The position numbers were made by a program, and so were the translations under genes. Below the pieces are notes generated by a model that did no database searches, was not told where the DNA came from, and was given only the letters and a program-made list of their open reading frames with translations. Shown piece by piece: positions 8,173 through 16,679 of a stretch of 64,000 bases of DNA (position 1 is the stretch's first letter; each line of letters opens with the position of its first letter). This stretch comes from Pseudarthrobacter sp. SSS035 (GTDB lineage Bacteria; Actinomycetota; Actinomycetes; Actinomycetales; Micrococcaceae). Where the stretch lies: positions 1,426,001 through 1,490,000 of the forward strand of contig NZ_CP096882.1 in NCBI RefSeq assembly GCF_023273875.1. The letters are read 5' to 3'.

Positions 8173-9069
8173 ATGAAGGCGAATCCCGATGACCTCCTGG
8201 TCCTGCTCGCTGTATCCCGCTCCGCCAAATTTACGACGGCGGCGCAAGTGTTGGGGCTGAACCACACCACCGTTTCGCGTCGGATAGCCGCCCTGGAGAA
8301 GGCGCTGGGCGGCCGCGTCCTGGCGCGGGCGGCCGGCGGCTGGGAACTGACAGAGCTAGGCACGGAGGCCGTCCGGGTCGCCGAACAGGTGGAGGCAGCG
8401 GTGAGTGCGCTGGGACCGGCAGGCCAGGCACCGGACCCGATTACCGGCGTCGTGCGCATGACGGCGACCGACGGCTTCAGCGCCTACATCGCCGCGCCCG
8501 CCGTGGCACGGCTGCGCCGGAAACACCCGGGACTGAGCGTGGAAGTGGTGACGATGACCCGCCGGGCGCTGCAGCAGCGTTCCGGGCTGGACATCGAGGT
8601 AGTGGTGGGCGAACCGCAGGTCCACCGGGCCGAAGCCGTCCAGCTGGGCGAGTACATGCTGGGGATGTACGCCTCGCGTGCCTACCTTGCCGAGAACGGG
8701 ACGCCGGCGAGCGTTGCTGAGCTGACGGAGCACCCGCTGGTGTACTTTGTGGATTCGATGCTGCAGGTGGACGACCTGGACGCGCCCCGGCGGCTGGTGC
8801 CGGCCATGCGCGAAGGGCTGACGTCCACTAACGTGTTTGTCCATGTGGAGGCCACCCGCGCCGGCGCCGGCATCGGATTCCTGCCGTGCTTCATGGGCAA
8901 TCTGCACAGCGACCTGGTCCGGCTGCTCCCCGACGACTTCGCCGAATTGCTCCCTTACTGGATGGTGCTGCGACCCGATTCGATGCGCCGCCCTGCAGTG
9001 GCCGCCGTGGTGCAGGCATTGCGCGACCAGACGGCGGCGCACCGGGACGCCCTGCTGGGCAGGGGCTAA
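8173..9069 (+). CDS. LysR-family transcriptional regulator
   Basis: A 298-residue regulator. The N-terminal helix-turn-helix spans about residues 5-62 (FTTAAQVLGLNHTTVSRRIA), followed by a linker and a periplasmic-binding-like effector domain. The ATG at 8173 fits the family start. It is divergent from the MHS transporter/3-hydroxybutyrate dehydrogenase pair, the standard LysR arrangement, so control of that pair is likely. It overlaps the convergent gene at 9066 by four bases. Confidence 0.88.
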   Translation: MKANPDDLLVLLAVSRSAKFTTAAQVLGLNHTTVSRRIAALEKALGGRVLARAAGGWELTELGTEAVRVAEQVEAAVSALGPAGQAPDPITGVVRMTATDGFSAYIAAPAVARLRRKHPGLSVEVVTMTRRALQQRSGLDIEVVVGEPQVHRAEAVQLGEYMLGMYASRAYLAENGTPASVAELTEHPLVYFVDSMLQVDDLDAPRRLVPAMREGLTSTNVFVHVEATRAGAGIGFLPCFMGNLHSDLVRLLPDDFAELLPYWMVLRPDSMRRPAVAAVVQALRDQTAAHRDALLGRG

Positions 9070-10016
9070 CGCTCAATCGATGGCGCTGCCGGGTCGTGAC
9101 GGACCGGGGAGTTCGCGGCGAAGGCCCGCACCTGGGCGTCGTTCCAGATGTGGGCCGGGACGGCACCGCCCAAAAGCCGGCGGGCAAGCTGCGGGTCCCC
9201 GTCCAGCGGGGTGTCGCTGCCGGCCATCACCATGTTGCCGTAGCGGCGGCCCTTCAGCATGGAGGGGTCGGCGATGATGACGGTGTGTGCGAACGCGGCC
9301 GCGATGGTGGCAGCGTCCTCCCGCGCATTCTTCAGATCCGGGGCGTCGCCTGAGTTCACTACATAGATGCCGCCCGGCGACAGGACCCGCTTGATGTGGT
9401 CATTGAACTCGGCGGTGGTGAGCGGCCGCGGGGTGAGTGAACCGGCAAACACGTCACGGATGATGAAGTCGCGGCTGTCCGGCGTGAGCGTCTCGGTGAC
9501 CTCGCGGGCCTCCCCCACGCGCAGCCGCAGCAGTGGCGCCTTGGGCAGATCGAACCAGCCGCGGACGTACCCGGCCAGCTTGCCATCGAGCTCCACCACC
9601 ACCTGCCGGGCGTCCGGATAGGCGGTGTGGAAGTACCGGGCCAGGGAACAGGCGCCGCCGCCCAGATGCAGTCCGCGCAGCTTCTCGGCTCCGCCCGCGG
9701 TGGGCGCGGCAGCCTTGGTGCCGCCCTTTCCGGACTTCGGCGGCCAGCGTGACTCAATCAGCGCCGCCATCCAGCGCATGTACTCAAAATCGAGGAACAA
9801 CGGATCGGCGAGGTCGATGTGGGAGCTCATGACGCCGTTGATCTTCAGGAGCCAACCGTTGGAGTTGTCCTGGTCCGCAATGAGCTCGCAGTCGCCGGTA
9901 TCAACGTAGTAGACACCCTCAACCGGGCCCTCGGGACGGGTCCCCTTGGGCACCTCGATGACACCCGCCGTCGAACGCTGGCTGTTCCGCCCGCCTGACT
10001 TGCCGCGCTTAGCCAT
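9066..10016 (-). CDS. Spermidine synthase-like (PABS-fold) methyltransferase-type protein
   Basis: A 316-residue protein with a spermidine/spermine synthase-like Rossmann core. It has LHLGGGACSLARYFHTAYPD at about 115-135 as the glycine-rich loop, VVELDGKLAGYVR after beta-2, and FIIRDVFAGSLTP in the active-site region. The N-terminus is a basic, disordered tail (MAKRGKSGGRNSQRS). Such stand-alone actinobacterial members (often annotated 'fused MFS/spermidine synthase' or 'spermidine synthase-like') have no proven substrate. No polyamine genes are nearby, so polyamine synthesis is not supported here. Confidence 0.8.
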   Translation of the reverse strand: MAKRGKSGGRNSQRSTAGVIEVPKGTRPEGPVEGVYYVDTGDCELIADQDNSNGWLLKINGVMSSHIDLADPLFLDFEYMRWMAALIESRWPPKSGKGGTKAAAPTAGGAEKLRGLHLGGGACSLARYFHTAYPDARQVVVELDGKLAGYVRGWFDLPKAPLLRLRVGEAREVTETLTPDSRDFIIRDVFAGSLTPRPLTTAEFNDHIKRVLSPGGIYVVNSGDAPDLKNAREDAATIAAAFAHTVIIADPSMLKGRRYGNMVMAGSDTPLDGDPQLARRLLGGAVPAHIWNDAQVRAFAANSPVRHDPAAPSIER

Positions 10017-10117
10017 TACCCGTATGCCGCTTCAGTCATGGATCAACCATAATTGACCGCCCCGCGTCAGCAGTCCGGCGCGGTCGCGGTCCAGACCGAT
10101 CCGGGCGCCGAACCTGG

Positions 10118-10687
10118 CTAGGTTGCGAGCGGCCTGTCCCGATCTGTCCTTTCCCGATCCCGCCGAAGTTCCTCCGCCCGGGTGGCGTCAGAGCGGGTGG
10201 CGTCGGTTCGCTCGTCGCCTTCCGGATTCACGTCGGCGTCCCGCCGAAGTTCCTCCGCCCGGGTGGCGTCGGTGCGGGTGGCGTCGTCCGGATGCACGTT
10301 GGCGTCCGTGCGTGTGGCGTCGGCACGCGCGTCCCCGTCCTGATTCATGTCCGGGTCCAGCGCGTTGGCCTTCTGCGTGCGCTCGGCGACGTCCTCCCGG
10401 AGGGACCTCGCGCTGTCGGCCGTCTGCTCAGCCTCCTGCTTCAGCCGCGCCGCGTCCACCTGCGCCTGTTCCGCGTCTGCGCGGGCGCGGCTGGCCCGGG
10501 CTTCGTTCTCCCGCGCGTCGAGTTCGATGTCCCCGGCTTTCCGACGCATTTCGGCTGCCTTTTCGCGGTGCGATTCGTCCCGCTTCAGCTCCATGGCCCG
10601 ACGGCGACGCCCCGTCACCAGCCACAGCACAATCAGGACCACCACGACGACGGCAACAATCACCCAAATCCACGATGTTGTGTCCAA
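10118..10687 (-). CDS. Single-pass membrane protein with coiled coil and DATR repeats
   Basis: Start is a TTG at 10687 with GGAAAGAGG nine bases upstream; no in-frame ATG or GTG fits. The 189-residue product has one transmembrane helix at about 6-25 (WVIVAVVVVVLIVLWLV) and a GRRRR stop-transfer. A long charged region with heptad-like Ala/Glu/Arg spacing (about 30-110) follows, and then a Thr/Asp/Arg-rich C-terminus where DATRAEELRRD occurs twice. No enzyme motif is visible. Probably a cytoplasm-facing, membrane-anchored coiled-coil protein of unknown role. Confidence 0.7.
   Translation of the reverse strand: MDTTSWIWVIVAVVVVVLIVLWLVTGRRRRAMELKRDESHREKAAEMRRKAGDIELDARENEARASRARADAEQAQVDAARLKQEAEQTADSARSLREDVAERTQKANALDPDMNQDGDARADATRTDANVHPDDATRTDATRAEELRRDADVNPEGDERTDATRSDATRAEELRRDRERTDRDRPLAT
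10161..10270. repeat. Direct repeat inside the coiled-coil gene
   Basis: A 29-base unit at 10161-10189 recurs exactly at 10242-10270, 81 bases (27 codons) apart. It encodes the repeated DATRAEELRR block. Weaker copies of GGTGGCGTC lie between and after them. The pattern suggests growth by in-frame duplication. Confidence 0.85.
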
Positions 10688-11045
10688 AGCTGCCCACCTC
10701 TTTCCACTTCGTTGTGACGGGGTCCCTGCGATGCAAGGCCGGCAGGCGATACAGACCTCCTGCAATCCAGTTGGCCGCGGTACCCGACCCCTAATAGTAA
10801 CCATGCTTAGCATCTTGCGGCCAGTGTGGGACCAGCCGGGACAGGCAGTGCCACACGGGACTAGGCAGGGCCTGCCACTTGGAGGAAAATCAATACCAGC
10901 AGATTCTTTCAGGCTTCCCGGCTCCTCCGCGTCCCGGGTATCAGACGGGGTCGGCGGCGAGGTGGCCTCTTCTGAGACCGAGGCCAGTCCCCCCAGTCGT
11001 CGTCGGCCCCCTTGCTCTGCTCGCAGGTACACAGCCGACCGGCAC
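10688..11045. other. Intergenic region upstream of the coiled-coil gene
   Basis: 358 bases without a convincing gene. It must hold the promoter of the leftward gene starting at 10687. The odd palindrome ATGCT-T-AGCAT lies at 10803-10813; its 11-base core recurs before the small membrane gene at 27499. Nothing else stands out. Confidence 0.5.
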
Positions 11046-11723
11046 TCAGCGGACGCGTGCCAAGGCGAACCCGTCCCAGCCTTTGGACCCGACCGTCTGG
11101 ATCACGGTGGCATCGAGCTGCGGATGTTGGCCCAGCAGTTCCAGGGCGCTGATGATCCCGGGGGCATTGACCTGGTCAATGGAAGGATCCAGCACCGCGC
11201 CCTCCCAGACGGCGTTGTCCAGGACCACCACGGTTCCCGGCCTGCCCAGGCGCACGGCCCACTCAAGGTACGCGGCGTCGTTTTCCTTGTCCGCATCGAT
11301 GAACACAAAATCGAACGGCTCCTGGCCCTCCGACTGCAGCGCGGCCAGGGTGTCCAGGGCAGCGCCCACGCGGATCTCCACCTTGTCCCCCAAGCCGGCC
11401 GCCTCCACATTCGCCCTGGCGATGTCCGCATGCTTGGCGAGGTATTCGCACGTCACCAGCCGGCCGCCGTCGGGCAGTCCCTGCGCCATCCAGATGGTGC
11501 TGAACCCTGCGAGCGTGCCGATCTCCAGCACCCGGCGGGCGCCGGACAGCTGGACCAGGAGCTTGAGCAGCTTGCCGGCGTTGGGCGTCACTTCGATGGG
11601 CGGCATGCCCGCGTCGACGGCGGAGCGCACGGCCTGTACAAGCGCGGTGTCTGGGTGCACCACGGTGGTTGTGAGAAAGTCTTCCACTGCCACCCACCCC
11701 GGCTGGGTCTTGTGCTCAAACAT
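11046..11723 (-). CDS. SAM-dependent O-methyltransferase (Methyltransf_3 / CCoAOMT family)
   Basis: About 225 residues. The SAM-binding motif VLEIGTLAGFSTIWMAQGLP is followed by RLVTCEYLAKHADIARAN. The metal/substrate loop is FDFVFIDADKENDAAYLEWA, and VVVLDNAVWEGAV follows. These are hallmarks of the cation-dependent catechol/caffeoyl-CoA O-methyltransferase family. The ATG at 11723 is chosen over a GTG at 11747 because the family usually begins near the first helix; neither has a strong ribosome-binding site. The substrate is unknown. It lies head-to-tail with the thiamine-binding-type gene at 11756. Confidence 0.85.
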   Translation of the reverse strand: MFEHKTQPGWVAVEDFLTTTVVHPDTALVQAVRSAVDAGMPPIEVTPNAGKLLKLLVQLSGARRVLEIGTLAGFSTIWMAQGLPDGGRLVTCEYLAKHADIARANVEAAGLGDKVEIRVGAALDTLAALQSEGQEPFDFVFIDADKENDAAYLEWAVRLGRPGTVVVLDNAVWEGAVLDPSIDQVNAPGIISALELLGQHPQLDATVIQTVGSKGWDGFALARVR

Positions 11724-11755
11724 GGCCACAGTCTGGCACGCCGGCACGCGACGGT

Positions 11756-12079
11756 CTAGGAACCGTCGACGAGTGCCCCTTCGAGGCGGTCCACCTTGGC
11801 GCTGAGCTCGCCCTTATAACCGGGCCGGATGTCTGCCTTGATGACCAGTGAGACACGGCTGCCAAATTTGCCCACGGCTTCGGTGGCGCGCTTTACGACG
11901 TCGAACACCTCGTCCCATTCGCCCTCGATGGTGGTGAACATTGAGTCCGTCTGGTTGGGCAGGCCCGACTCCCGGACGATCCGCACGGCGGCCGCAACGG
12001 CGTCGTGCACTGATGCGTCGGTGGGACGCGATCCCCCTGCGGGCGTACCGGACGGGGCGACTGAAAATGCAAGCAACAT
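11756..12079 (-). CDS. MTH1187/YkoF-type thiamine-binding protein
   Basis: A 107-residue protein with the ferredoxin-like fold signature of the MTH1187 (DUF77) family. It begins MLLAFSVAPSG, contains VHDAVAAAVRIVRESGLPNQ and MFTTIEGEWDEVFDVVKRA, and ends in a strand with VSLVIKADIRPG. Family members bind thiamine or related pyrimidines in the cytoplasm. No thiamine genes or riboswitch are nearby, so the ligand is inferred from family only. Confidence 0.8.
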   Translation of the reverse strand: MLLAFSVAPSGTPAGGSRPTDASVHDAVAAAVRIVRESGLPNQTDSMFTTIEGEWDEVFDVVKRATEAVGKFGSRVSLVIKADIRPGYKGELSAKVDRLEGALVDGS

Positions 12080-12199
12080 AGGGCAAGTCTGCCATGTGGC
12101 CCAACCCGAAACGGGTCTGGTGAAGCCGGCGCAGCGTCACATACGTTGCTACCCTCCGGTAACCATGAGGGCTGCCTGCGGCATTGCTAACCTGAACGA

Positions 12200-12835
12200 A
12201 TGAGCATTGCTGTCGTCCGCAAGCCACTACGCGCAGACGCTGCCCGGAATGTGGACAAGATCATCCTGGCCGCGCGCCAGTGCTTCCGCGAGCATGGGCC
12301 CGAGGTTCCCCTCCAGATCATCGCACTGACGGCAGGCGTTGGCCCGGCCACCCTGTTCCGGAACTTCGCCGACAAGGAGGAGCTGGTCCTGGCCGCCCTC
12401 AACCGGCAGCTCCGGGAGTCGGTGGACCCTGTGATGGCGGACGCGTTGGCGGACATCGACGCAACCGCGGGACTGCTGCGCGTCCTCGAGGCCATCATGG
12501 CCGCGGCCAGTGCCGACGCCAACCTGCTGGGCGCCGTTGCGGGCCGCCGCGAACTCCTCACCGGCATCACCGGCTCGCTGATGGATTCCATGAGTGTCCT
12601 GCTGGGCCGCGGCCAGGGTCAAGGCACCCTGCGTTCGGATATTTCCATGACTGACATGTTCCGCCTGCTCGCCATGCTGATCGGTGTCGTGGACACCATG
12701 GAGCCAGGTTCCGACGCCTGGCGCCGCCCGCTGGCACTGATCGAGGACGCCATCCGCACTGAACGGCCCCACCGTCCGTTGCCCGCGCATGTGCCGCTGC
12801 CCGCCCCGCAGCTGCAGGGTCCACAGTTCACCTGA
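12200..12835 (+). CDS. TetR-family transcriptional regulator
   Basis: A 211-residue regulator. The DNA-binding domain occupies about residues 10-60 (RNVDKIILAARQCFREHG, then ALTAGVGPATLFRNFADKEEL). The C-terminal ligand domain is divergent and ends in a Pro/Leu-rich tail. It is transcribed away from the MTH1187-type gene, but the 120-base gap shows no strong palindrome, so its target is unclear. Confidence 0.87.
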   Translation: MSIAVVRKPLRADAARNVDKIILAARQCFREHGPEVPLQIIALTAGVGPATLFRNFADKEELVLAALNRQLRESVDPVMADALADIDATAGLLRVLEAIMAAASADANLLGAVAGRRELLTGITGSLMDSMSVLLGRGQGQGTLRSDISMTDMFRLLAMLIGVVDTMEPGSDAWRRPLALIEDAIRTERPHRPLPAHVPLPAPQLQGPQFT

Positions 12836-12948
12836 CACTTGTGCCCTCCCGCCGGACCACCACCACGGGCGCCCCATTGTTGGTGTCCAAACGTTGGATT
12901 AGACTCAGGTAGGGTTACGCAGCCAGCCTCTGAATCTTCTGAGGGAGC

Positions 12949-13215
12949 ATGAGTGAAACACCTCCAGCGCAGCCAGTCCAACGCCATCGTCCGCCGATGA
13001 ACCAGACCCACTTGTCCCAGGTTATCCACGACCCCCGCGGCCCGGAAGTGGTCCTTCCTTCCCTCGCAGCGGAGGACCTGGCCAATCTGCTGGACGCCCT
13101 CTACCAAAACCTCGACACTCCCACCCCGGTATTCGGTGCGCAGGCGTGGTACGAGCTGGCCGTCGAGGAAAGCGCCCGCCGGACCGGGTCGCCAGAGGAT
13201 GAGCAAACCGCCTGA
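12949..13215 (+). CDS. Hypothetical protein, 88 aa
   Basis: Small acidic protein with GAGGGAGC right before the ATG. The core (LPSLAAEDLANLLDALYQNL, then AWYELAVEESARR) is probably helical. The ends are polar and disordered. No family is recognised. It stands alone between a TetR gene and a convergent disordered protein. Confidence 0.6.
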   Translation: MSETPPAQPVQRHRPPMNQTHLSQVIHDPRGPEVVLPSLAAEDLANLLDALYQNLDTPTPVFGAQAWYELAVEESARRTGSPEDEQTA

Positions 13216-13270
13216 CCGGCCTACGGCCCGGACCACGAGGGTGGCGGTGCCGGGCTGACGGTGAGCCCAA

Positions 13271-13609
13271 TCAGCTGACGTCGCCCCCGGGGTTCCTTTG
13301 TTGAGGTTTGGTTTCTTCGGGCGTGTTCTCCTGCGGCCCGGCGCTGCCTTTCCCTTCCGCCGTGGGAGGCTCCTGGCCGTGCTTGTGAGGCTCATGATCG
13401 TAGTGATGGGGCACGTGCTCCTTGGCCTCCAACAGGTGCTGCTGCAGCTTCTCCTCGGCATCGCGGCGGCGCCGGGAAGTATCCCGCAGTTCCCGCGTCG
13501 ATTCGGAGACAGTGGTGTCATAGACCGGCCGTGGCTTCGGGTCCGAAGCCTGGGGGTTGTCGGTTCCGCTATCCGGATCCGGGGTGTTGGGCTCTGGCTG
13601 TTCGTTCAT
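13271..13609 (-). CDS. Hypothetical disordered hydrophilic protein
   Basis: 112 residues with AAAGGAG nine bases before the ATG. It is rich in Pro, Glu, Asp, Gln and His. A short helical block (STRELRDTSRRRRDAEEKLQ) precedes a His cluster (EHVPHHYDHEPHKHG). There are no membrane segments or catalytic motifs. The composition suggests an intrinsically disordered protein; the function is unknown. Confidence 0.6.
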   Translation of the reverse strand: MNEQPEPNTPDPDSGTDNPQASDPKPRPVYDTTVSESTRELRDTSRRRRDAEEKLQQHLLEAKEHVPHHYDHEPHKHGQEPPTAEGKGSAGPQENTPEETKPQQRNPGGDVS

Positions 13610-13666
13610 CTTCTGTGACTCCTTTAGGCCGTAGCGACAGCCTCACGCAGATACACCGGCCGGCCA

Positions 13667-13927
13667 TCAATCGTCCGGTTCCGTTTCCCGGTTTCGGAGT
13701 TCGGCCCGTACCGCCGCGTGCAGGGCGGCGATGTTTGCTTCCTGGCTGACGTCCAGCGCCAGTCTCATCCGCTCGGACAGTACGTCCAGGTCCTCCGGCG
13801 GCAGGTCTGCCAGGGACCGGAACCGGGTAAAGAAGCGCTTGACCGGAAGCCCGGCGCGCCAACCGTCACGTGCTGGACGGCGGGTTTTGCCGGGTCTCGC
13901 ACCGGCTGGGTGCAGCCTTATTTCCAT
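13667..13927 (-). CDS. Hypothetical protein, 86 aa
   Basis: Small protein with RFRSLADLPPEDLDVLSERM followed by a helix rich in Ala and Leu (ALDVSQEANIAALHAAVRAEL). The start is uncertain: ATG at 13927, or ATG at 13942, which adds five residues. Neither has a strong ribosome-binding site. It is the last same-strand gene after azlD, 110 bases away, and could be transcribed with that operon. Confidence 0.45.
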   Translation of the reverse strand: MEIRLHPAGARPGKTRRPARDGWRAGLPVKRFFTRFRSLADLPPEDLDVLSERMRLALDVSQEANIAALHAAVRAELRNRETEPDD

Positions 13928-14036
13928 GGTCAGCGCTCTCATGAGAGTCCACGGCCAACTGCATAGCCAGGCCCATGCTATAACGCATATGAGCCGCACC
14001 ACCAGTGTTCCGGCGTCGGTTTCACCAGATCGGCGG

Positions 14037-14348
14037 TCAGTTCCATCCGATGAGCCGCAGCAGGGCTGCGGCACCGGCTCCCACCACCACCACCAGCAGG
14101 AAGGGCGCCCGGAAAGCCAACGCGACGGCGGCGGCGGCCAGGGCTCCCAGCCGCGCGTCGGCGGCCAGCGTCTGGCCGGACGCCACAGTATTGACAATGG
14201 TCAGGGATGCCAGAAGTCCGATGGTCATGGTGCCGGCGATACGCGACATCCGGGGGTCCTTCAGCAGCTTCGCCGGGACGAAATAGCCCACCAGCTTCCA
14301 CGCGTAGGCAAGGACGCACGCCAGCAACAACCAGATCCAGAGATTCAT
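14037..14348 (-). CDS. azlD: AzlD-family branched-chain amino acid exporter subunit
   Basis: 103 residues with four predicted membrane segments, beginning MNLWIWLLLACVLAYAWKLV. It has the basic loop PAKLLKDPRMSRIAG typical of AzlD. AzlC and AzlD together export branched-chain amino acids in the cytoplasmic membrane. Its ATG overlaps the azlC stop by four bases (ATGA), indicating translational coupling. Confidence 0.85.
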   Translation of the reverse strand: MNLWIWLLLACVLAYAWKLVGYFVPAKLLKDPRMSRIAGTMTIGLLASLTIVNTVASGQTLAADARLGALAAAAVALAFRAPFLLVVVVGAGAAALLRLIGWN

Positions 14349-15160
14349 GCGCCCGCCTGCCCCGTCTGCCCGTGGCCGTCCCCCTTGCCGTCCCCGTGGC
14401 TGTCCCTCTGATTGTCCAGGTGCGCGTCCCGGTTTTTGCCCCGGCGCCCATGGTGCTCGTCGTAGGGATCCACATCCGGCTCCAGGCCTTCGTCACTGCG
14501 TCCGTGGCTGAACCAGCCGATCAGCGCAGCCACCACGGCGGCGATCAGGATGGGCACGCCTGCGGGAACGAACGGCACGGCTACAACCGTGGCGAGTGCG
14601 CACACCACGGCAATCGCCGCCGGTTCCCGCCCCTTGAGCCGCGGCCACAGCAGGGCCAGGAATGCGGCCACTGCCGCACCGTCCAGGCCCCACTGTTTGG
14701 GATCACCCAATCCGCTCCCGGCGAGGGCCCCCACGGCGGTGAACAGGTTCCAGAGAATGTAGATGCCAATCCCGGCCGTCCAAAAACCACGGCGTTGCTC
14801 GTCGGGGTCGGTCTGCCCGCTGCTGGTGGCGGTCGACTCGTCAATGGTGACTTGTGCGGCAACATACTTCCGCCAGCCCGTCGGATGCAGGAGCGCATTG
14901 AGCTGCATGCCGTAGATGCCGTTCCGCATGCCCAGCAACGTGGCTGCGCTCATGGCGGCAATTCCGGAGCCTCCGCCGGCCACCACACCGATGAACGCGA
15001 ACTGGGAACCGCCGCTGAAAAGCAGCAGGCTGAGCGCCATGGTCTGCCAGAAATCAAGTCCTGAGGTGACGGACAGCGCGCCGAAAGACACTCCGTAGAG
15101 GCCGGTGGCGATGCTGATCGAGATTCCCACGCGCACGGCGGGCGAGGCGAGCAGCTTCAC
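14345..15160 (-). CDS. azlC: AzlC-family amino acid exporter subunit
   Basis: 271 residues from the GTG at 15160, which overlaps the DoxX stop (GTGA). The early region GISISIATGLYGVSFGALSV and GGSQFAFIGVVAGG match the AzlC permease core. Several membrane helices follow, ending at about residue 228. The C-terminus is an unusual polar tail of about 40 residues rich in His, Asp and Gly (YDEHHGRR, DSHGDGKGDGHGQ), perhaps able to bind metal. It partners with AzlD immediately downstream. Confidence 0.85.
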   Translation of the reverse strand: MKLLASPAVRVGISISIATGLYGVSFGALSVTSGLDFWQTMALSLLLFSGGSQFAFIGVVAGGGSGIAAMSAATLLGMRNGIYGMQLNALLHPTGWRKYVAAQVTIDESTATSSGQTDPDEQRRGFWTAGIGIYILWNLFTAVGALAGSGLGDPKQWGLDGAAVAAFLALLWPRLKGREPAAIAVVCALATVVAVPFVPAGVPILIAAVVAALIGWFSHGRSDEGLEPDVDPYDEHHGRRGKNRDAHLDNQRDSHGDGKGDGHGQTGQAGA

Positions 15161-15645
15161 CGCCGTCGTCCCGGGTTCCGCAGGCTCCAAGCCCACAGGA
15201 TGAGCGGCAGCTGAAGCGGAAACCGGACGGTATGGACCTTGCGCTGCATCGGGGACCCGGCGGAGCCATAGGCGCGGCGAAGTGCGTCCACGTGGCCGGC
15301 CAGGAATACCGTGAACATTCCAGTCACGGCGGTGGCGGTTGCCCGCCGTGTCACCGGGATCAGGAGGCCGACGGCGGCACCCGCCTCCAGCAGTCCGCTC
15401 ACCGCAATCCATTCCTCCCGTGACATCACTGCCAGGGGCCGCCTACCGCCGTCGGGCGCTGGCACTTCGCGCCCCTCCCGCAACTCGCCGCCGGCACCTC
15501 GAGTCTCGCGGCACAGATAATCCGGGACCACCTGTTCGAAGAACCGTGGCTCGCGGAAGTGCTTCATGGCGCTGGTCATCAGCAGCGCGCTCATGGCCGC
15601 CGCGGAGACTGTTTGGGTGGCCCGGGCGGACCAGCGAAAAGGCAT
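15157..15645 (-). CDS. DoxX-like membrane protein
   Basis: About 162 residues with three to four membrane helices. It has the DoxX-type segment EEWIAVSGLLEAGAAVGLLI and a FLAGHVDALRRAYG loop. ATG at 15645 is preferred over an upstream TTG. It is the first gene of a tightly overlapping doxX-azlC-azlD unit. DoxX proteins are membrane subunits linked to redox or thiol metabolism; the role here is unknown. A tandem 14-base repeat lies just upstream. Confidence 0.72.
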   Translation of the reverse strand: MPFRWSARATQTVSAAAMSALLMTSAMKHFREPRFFEQVVPDYLCRETRGAGGELREGREVPAPDGGRRPLAVMSREEWIAVSGLLEAGAAVGLLIPVTRRATATAVTGMFTVFLAGHVDALRRAYGSAGSPMQRKVHTVRFPLQLPLILWAWSLRNPGRRR

Positions 15646-15675
15646 GGGTCCACTCAATCACAGCGCCGCCCCGGG

Positions 15676-15717
15676 GGCTAAACAGCAGCGGCTAAACAGC
15701 AGCGGCTGAACAGCAGC
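15676..15717. repeat. Tandem 14-bp repeat, three copies
   Basis: GGCTAAACAGCAGC occurs at 15676-15689 and 15690-15703, and as GGCTGAACAGCAGC at 15704-15717. It lies between the GDPD stop at 15721 and the doxX start. It may be a slippage product. Confidence 0.9.
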
Positions 15718-15720
15718 GGC

Positions 15721-16629
15721 TCAGGACGGCAGCTGGACCTGTTGCCCGCTCGATTGCAGCTGCGCCAGCACCCTGGCTGGTTTGTTCGTGGTGATCTCGT
15801 GGATTCCCAGCCCTTGGCAGAGCGCCACATCCCGCTCCGAATCAACGGTCCATACGCGGAAGCGGCGGCCGGACTCCAGCCAGCGCTGCACGGTCCGGGC
15901 GTGCTCGCGGACGTACATGATTCCGGGCCCCGCGAGTCCCACGTCGCACTCGTCGAGGATGCGTTCGCCTTCCAGCTGCGCCGCCTTCATCAGGTTGGCG
16001 ATGGCGCCGCCAGCCAGGGGGCCGAGGCTCAGTTCGTCGCGGAGTTCGTCGACGTCGATGTCGTCCACCAGTTGGCAGAGGAATTCGGCCGGCACACTCC
16101 GGAGCAGGTGCTTTACGGAATCCGGGCTGAAGCTCATGAACGTCACCTGGATGTTGTCCACCGAGGAAGTTCCGGCGTCCCAGCCTTCGCCCCGGAGCAC
16201 GTCCAGCACACGGTCTTCCAGTTTCAGCTGGTAAGGACTGGGGTGCTTGAGCTCGATTGCCAGGCCGATCGGCCGGCCAGCGCCACGCAGGATGTCCAGG
16301 AGTTGAGGGAGCGTGAGGAGCTGCTCTGACTTTGCGCCGTATTCCTCCGGGATCCGGGCGCCTTTCCAGGACGAAAAGTCCAGCAGCCGCAACTCCGCCA
16401 GTGTTCGGTCAGCAACAGGTCCGGTTCCGTCCGAGGTCCGGTCCAGGTTGGCGTCATGGAGCAGCACGGCGTGCTGGTCCCGGGTCAAGTGGACGTCGCA
16501 CTCCACCCCGTCCGCGCCGTCGGCAATGGCCTGAAGGTAAGCGGCGCGCGTGTGTTCGGCAAATGCCGCGCTGGCGCCCCGGTGGGCAAAAACCAGTGGC
16601 CGTTCCGGCTCAGACTCCTCGAATGTCAT
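15721..16629 (-). CDS. Glycerophosphodiester phosphodiesterase (GDPD)
   Basis: 302-residue TIM-barrel phosphodiesterase. The N-terminal FAHRGAS, GVECDVHLTRD and LLHDANLDRTS contain the catalytic His pair and the Glu/Asp metal ligands. AIELKHPS carries the second-strand acidic residue. The C-terminus has FRVWTVDSERD and a GIHEITTNKP motif. The family hydrolyses glycerophosphodiesters to sn-glycerol 3-phosphate and an alcohol. No signal peptide is present, so it is cytoplasmic. It is divergent from the DUF445 gene with a 50-base gap. Confidence 0.9.
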   Translation of the reverse strand: MTFEESEPERPLVFAHRGASAAFAEHTRAAYLQAIADGADGVECDVHLTRDQHAVLLHDANLDRTSDGTGPVADRTLAELRLLDFSSWKGARIPEEYGAKSEQLLTLPQLLDILRGAGRPIGLAIELKHPSPYQLKLEDRVLDVLRGEGWDAGTSSVDNIQVTFMSFSPDSVKHLLRSVPAEFLCQLVDDIDVDELRDELSLGPLAGGAIANLMKAAQLEGERILDECDVGLAGPGIMYVREHARTVQRWLESGRRFRVWTVDSERDVALCQGLGIHEITTNKPARVLAQLQSSGQQVQLPS

Positions 16630-16679
16630 GAGGACACGCTAGCGGACGCCGCCAGGCGGCTCGGCGCTAGGCTGGGCAC

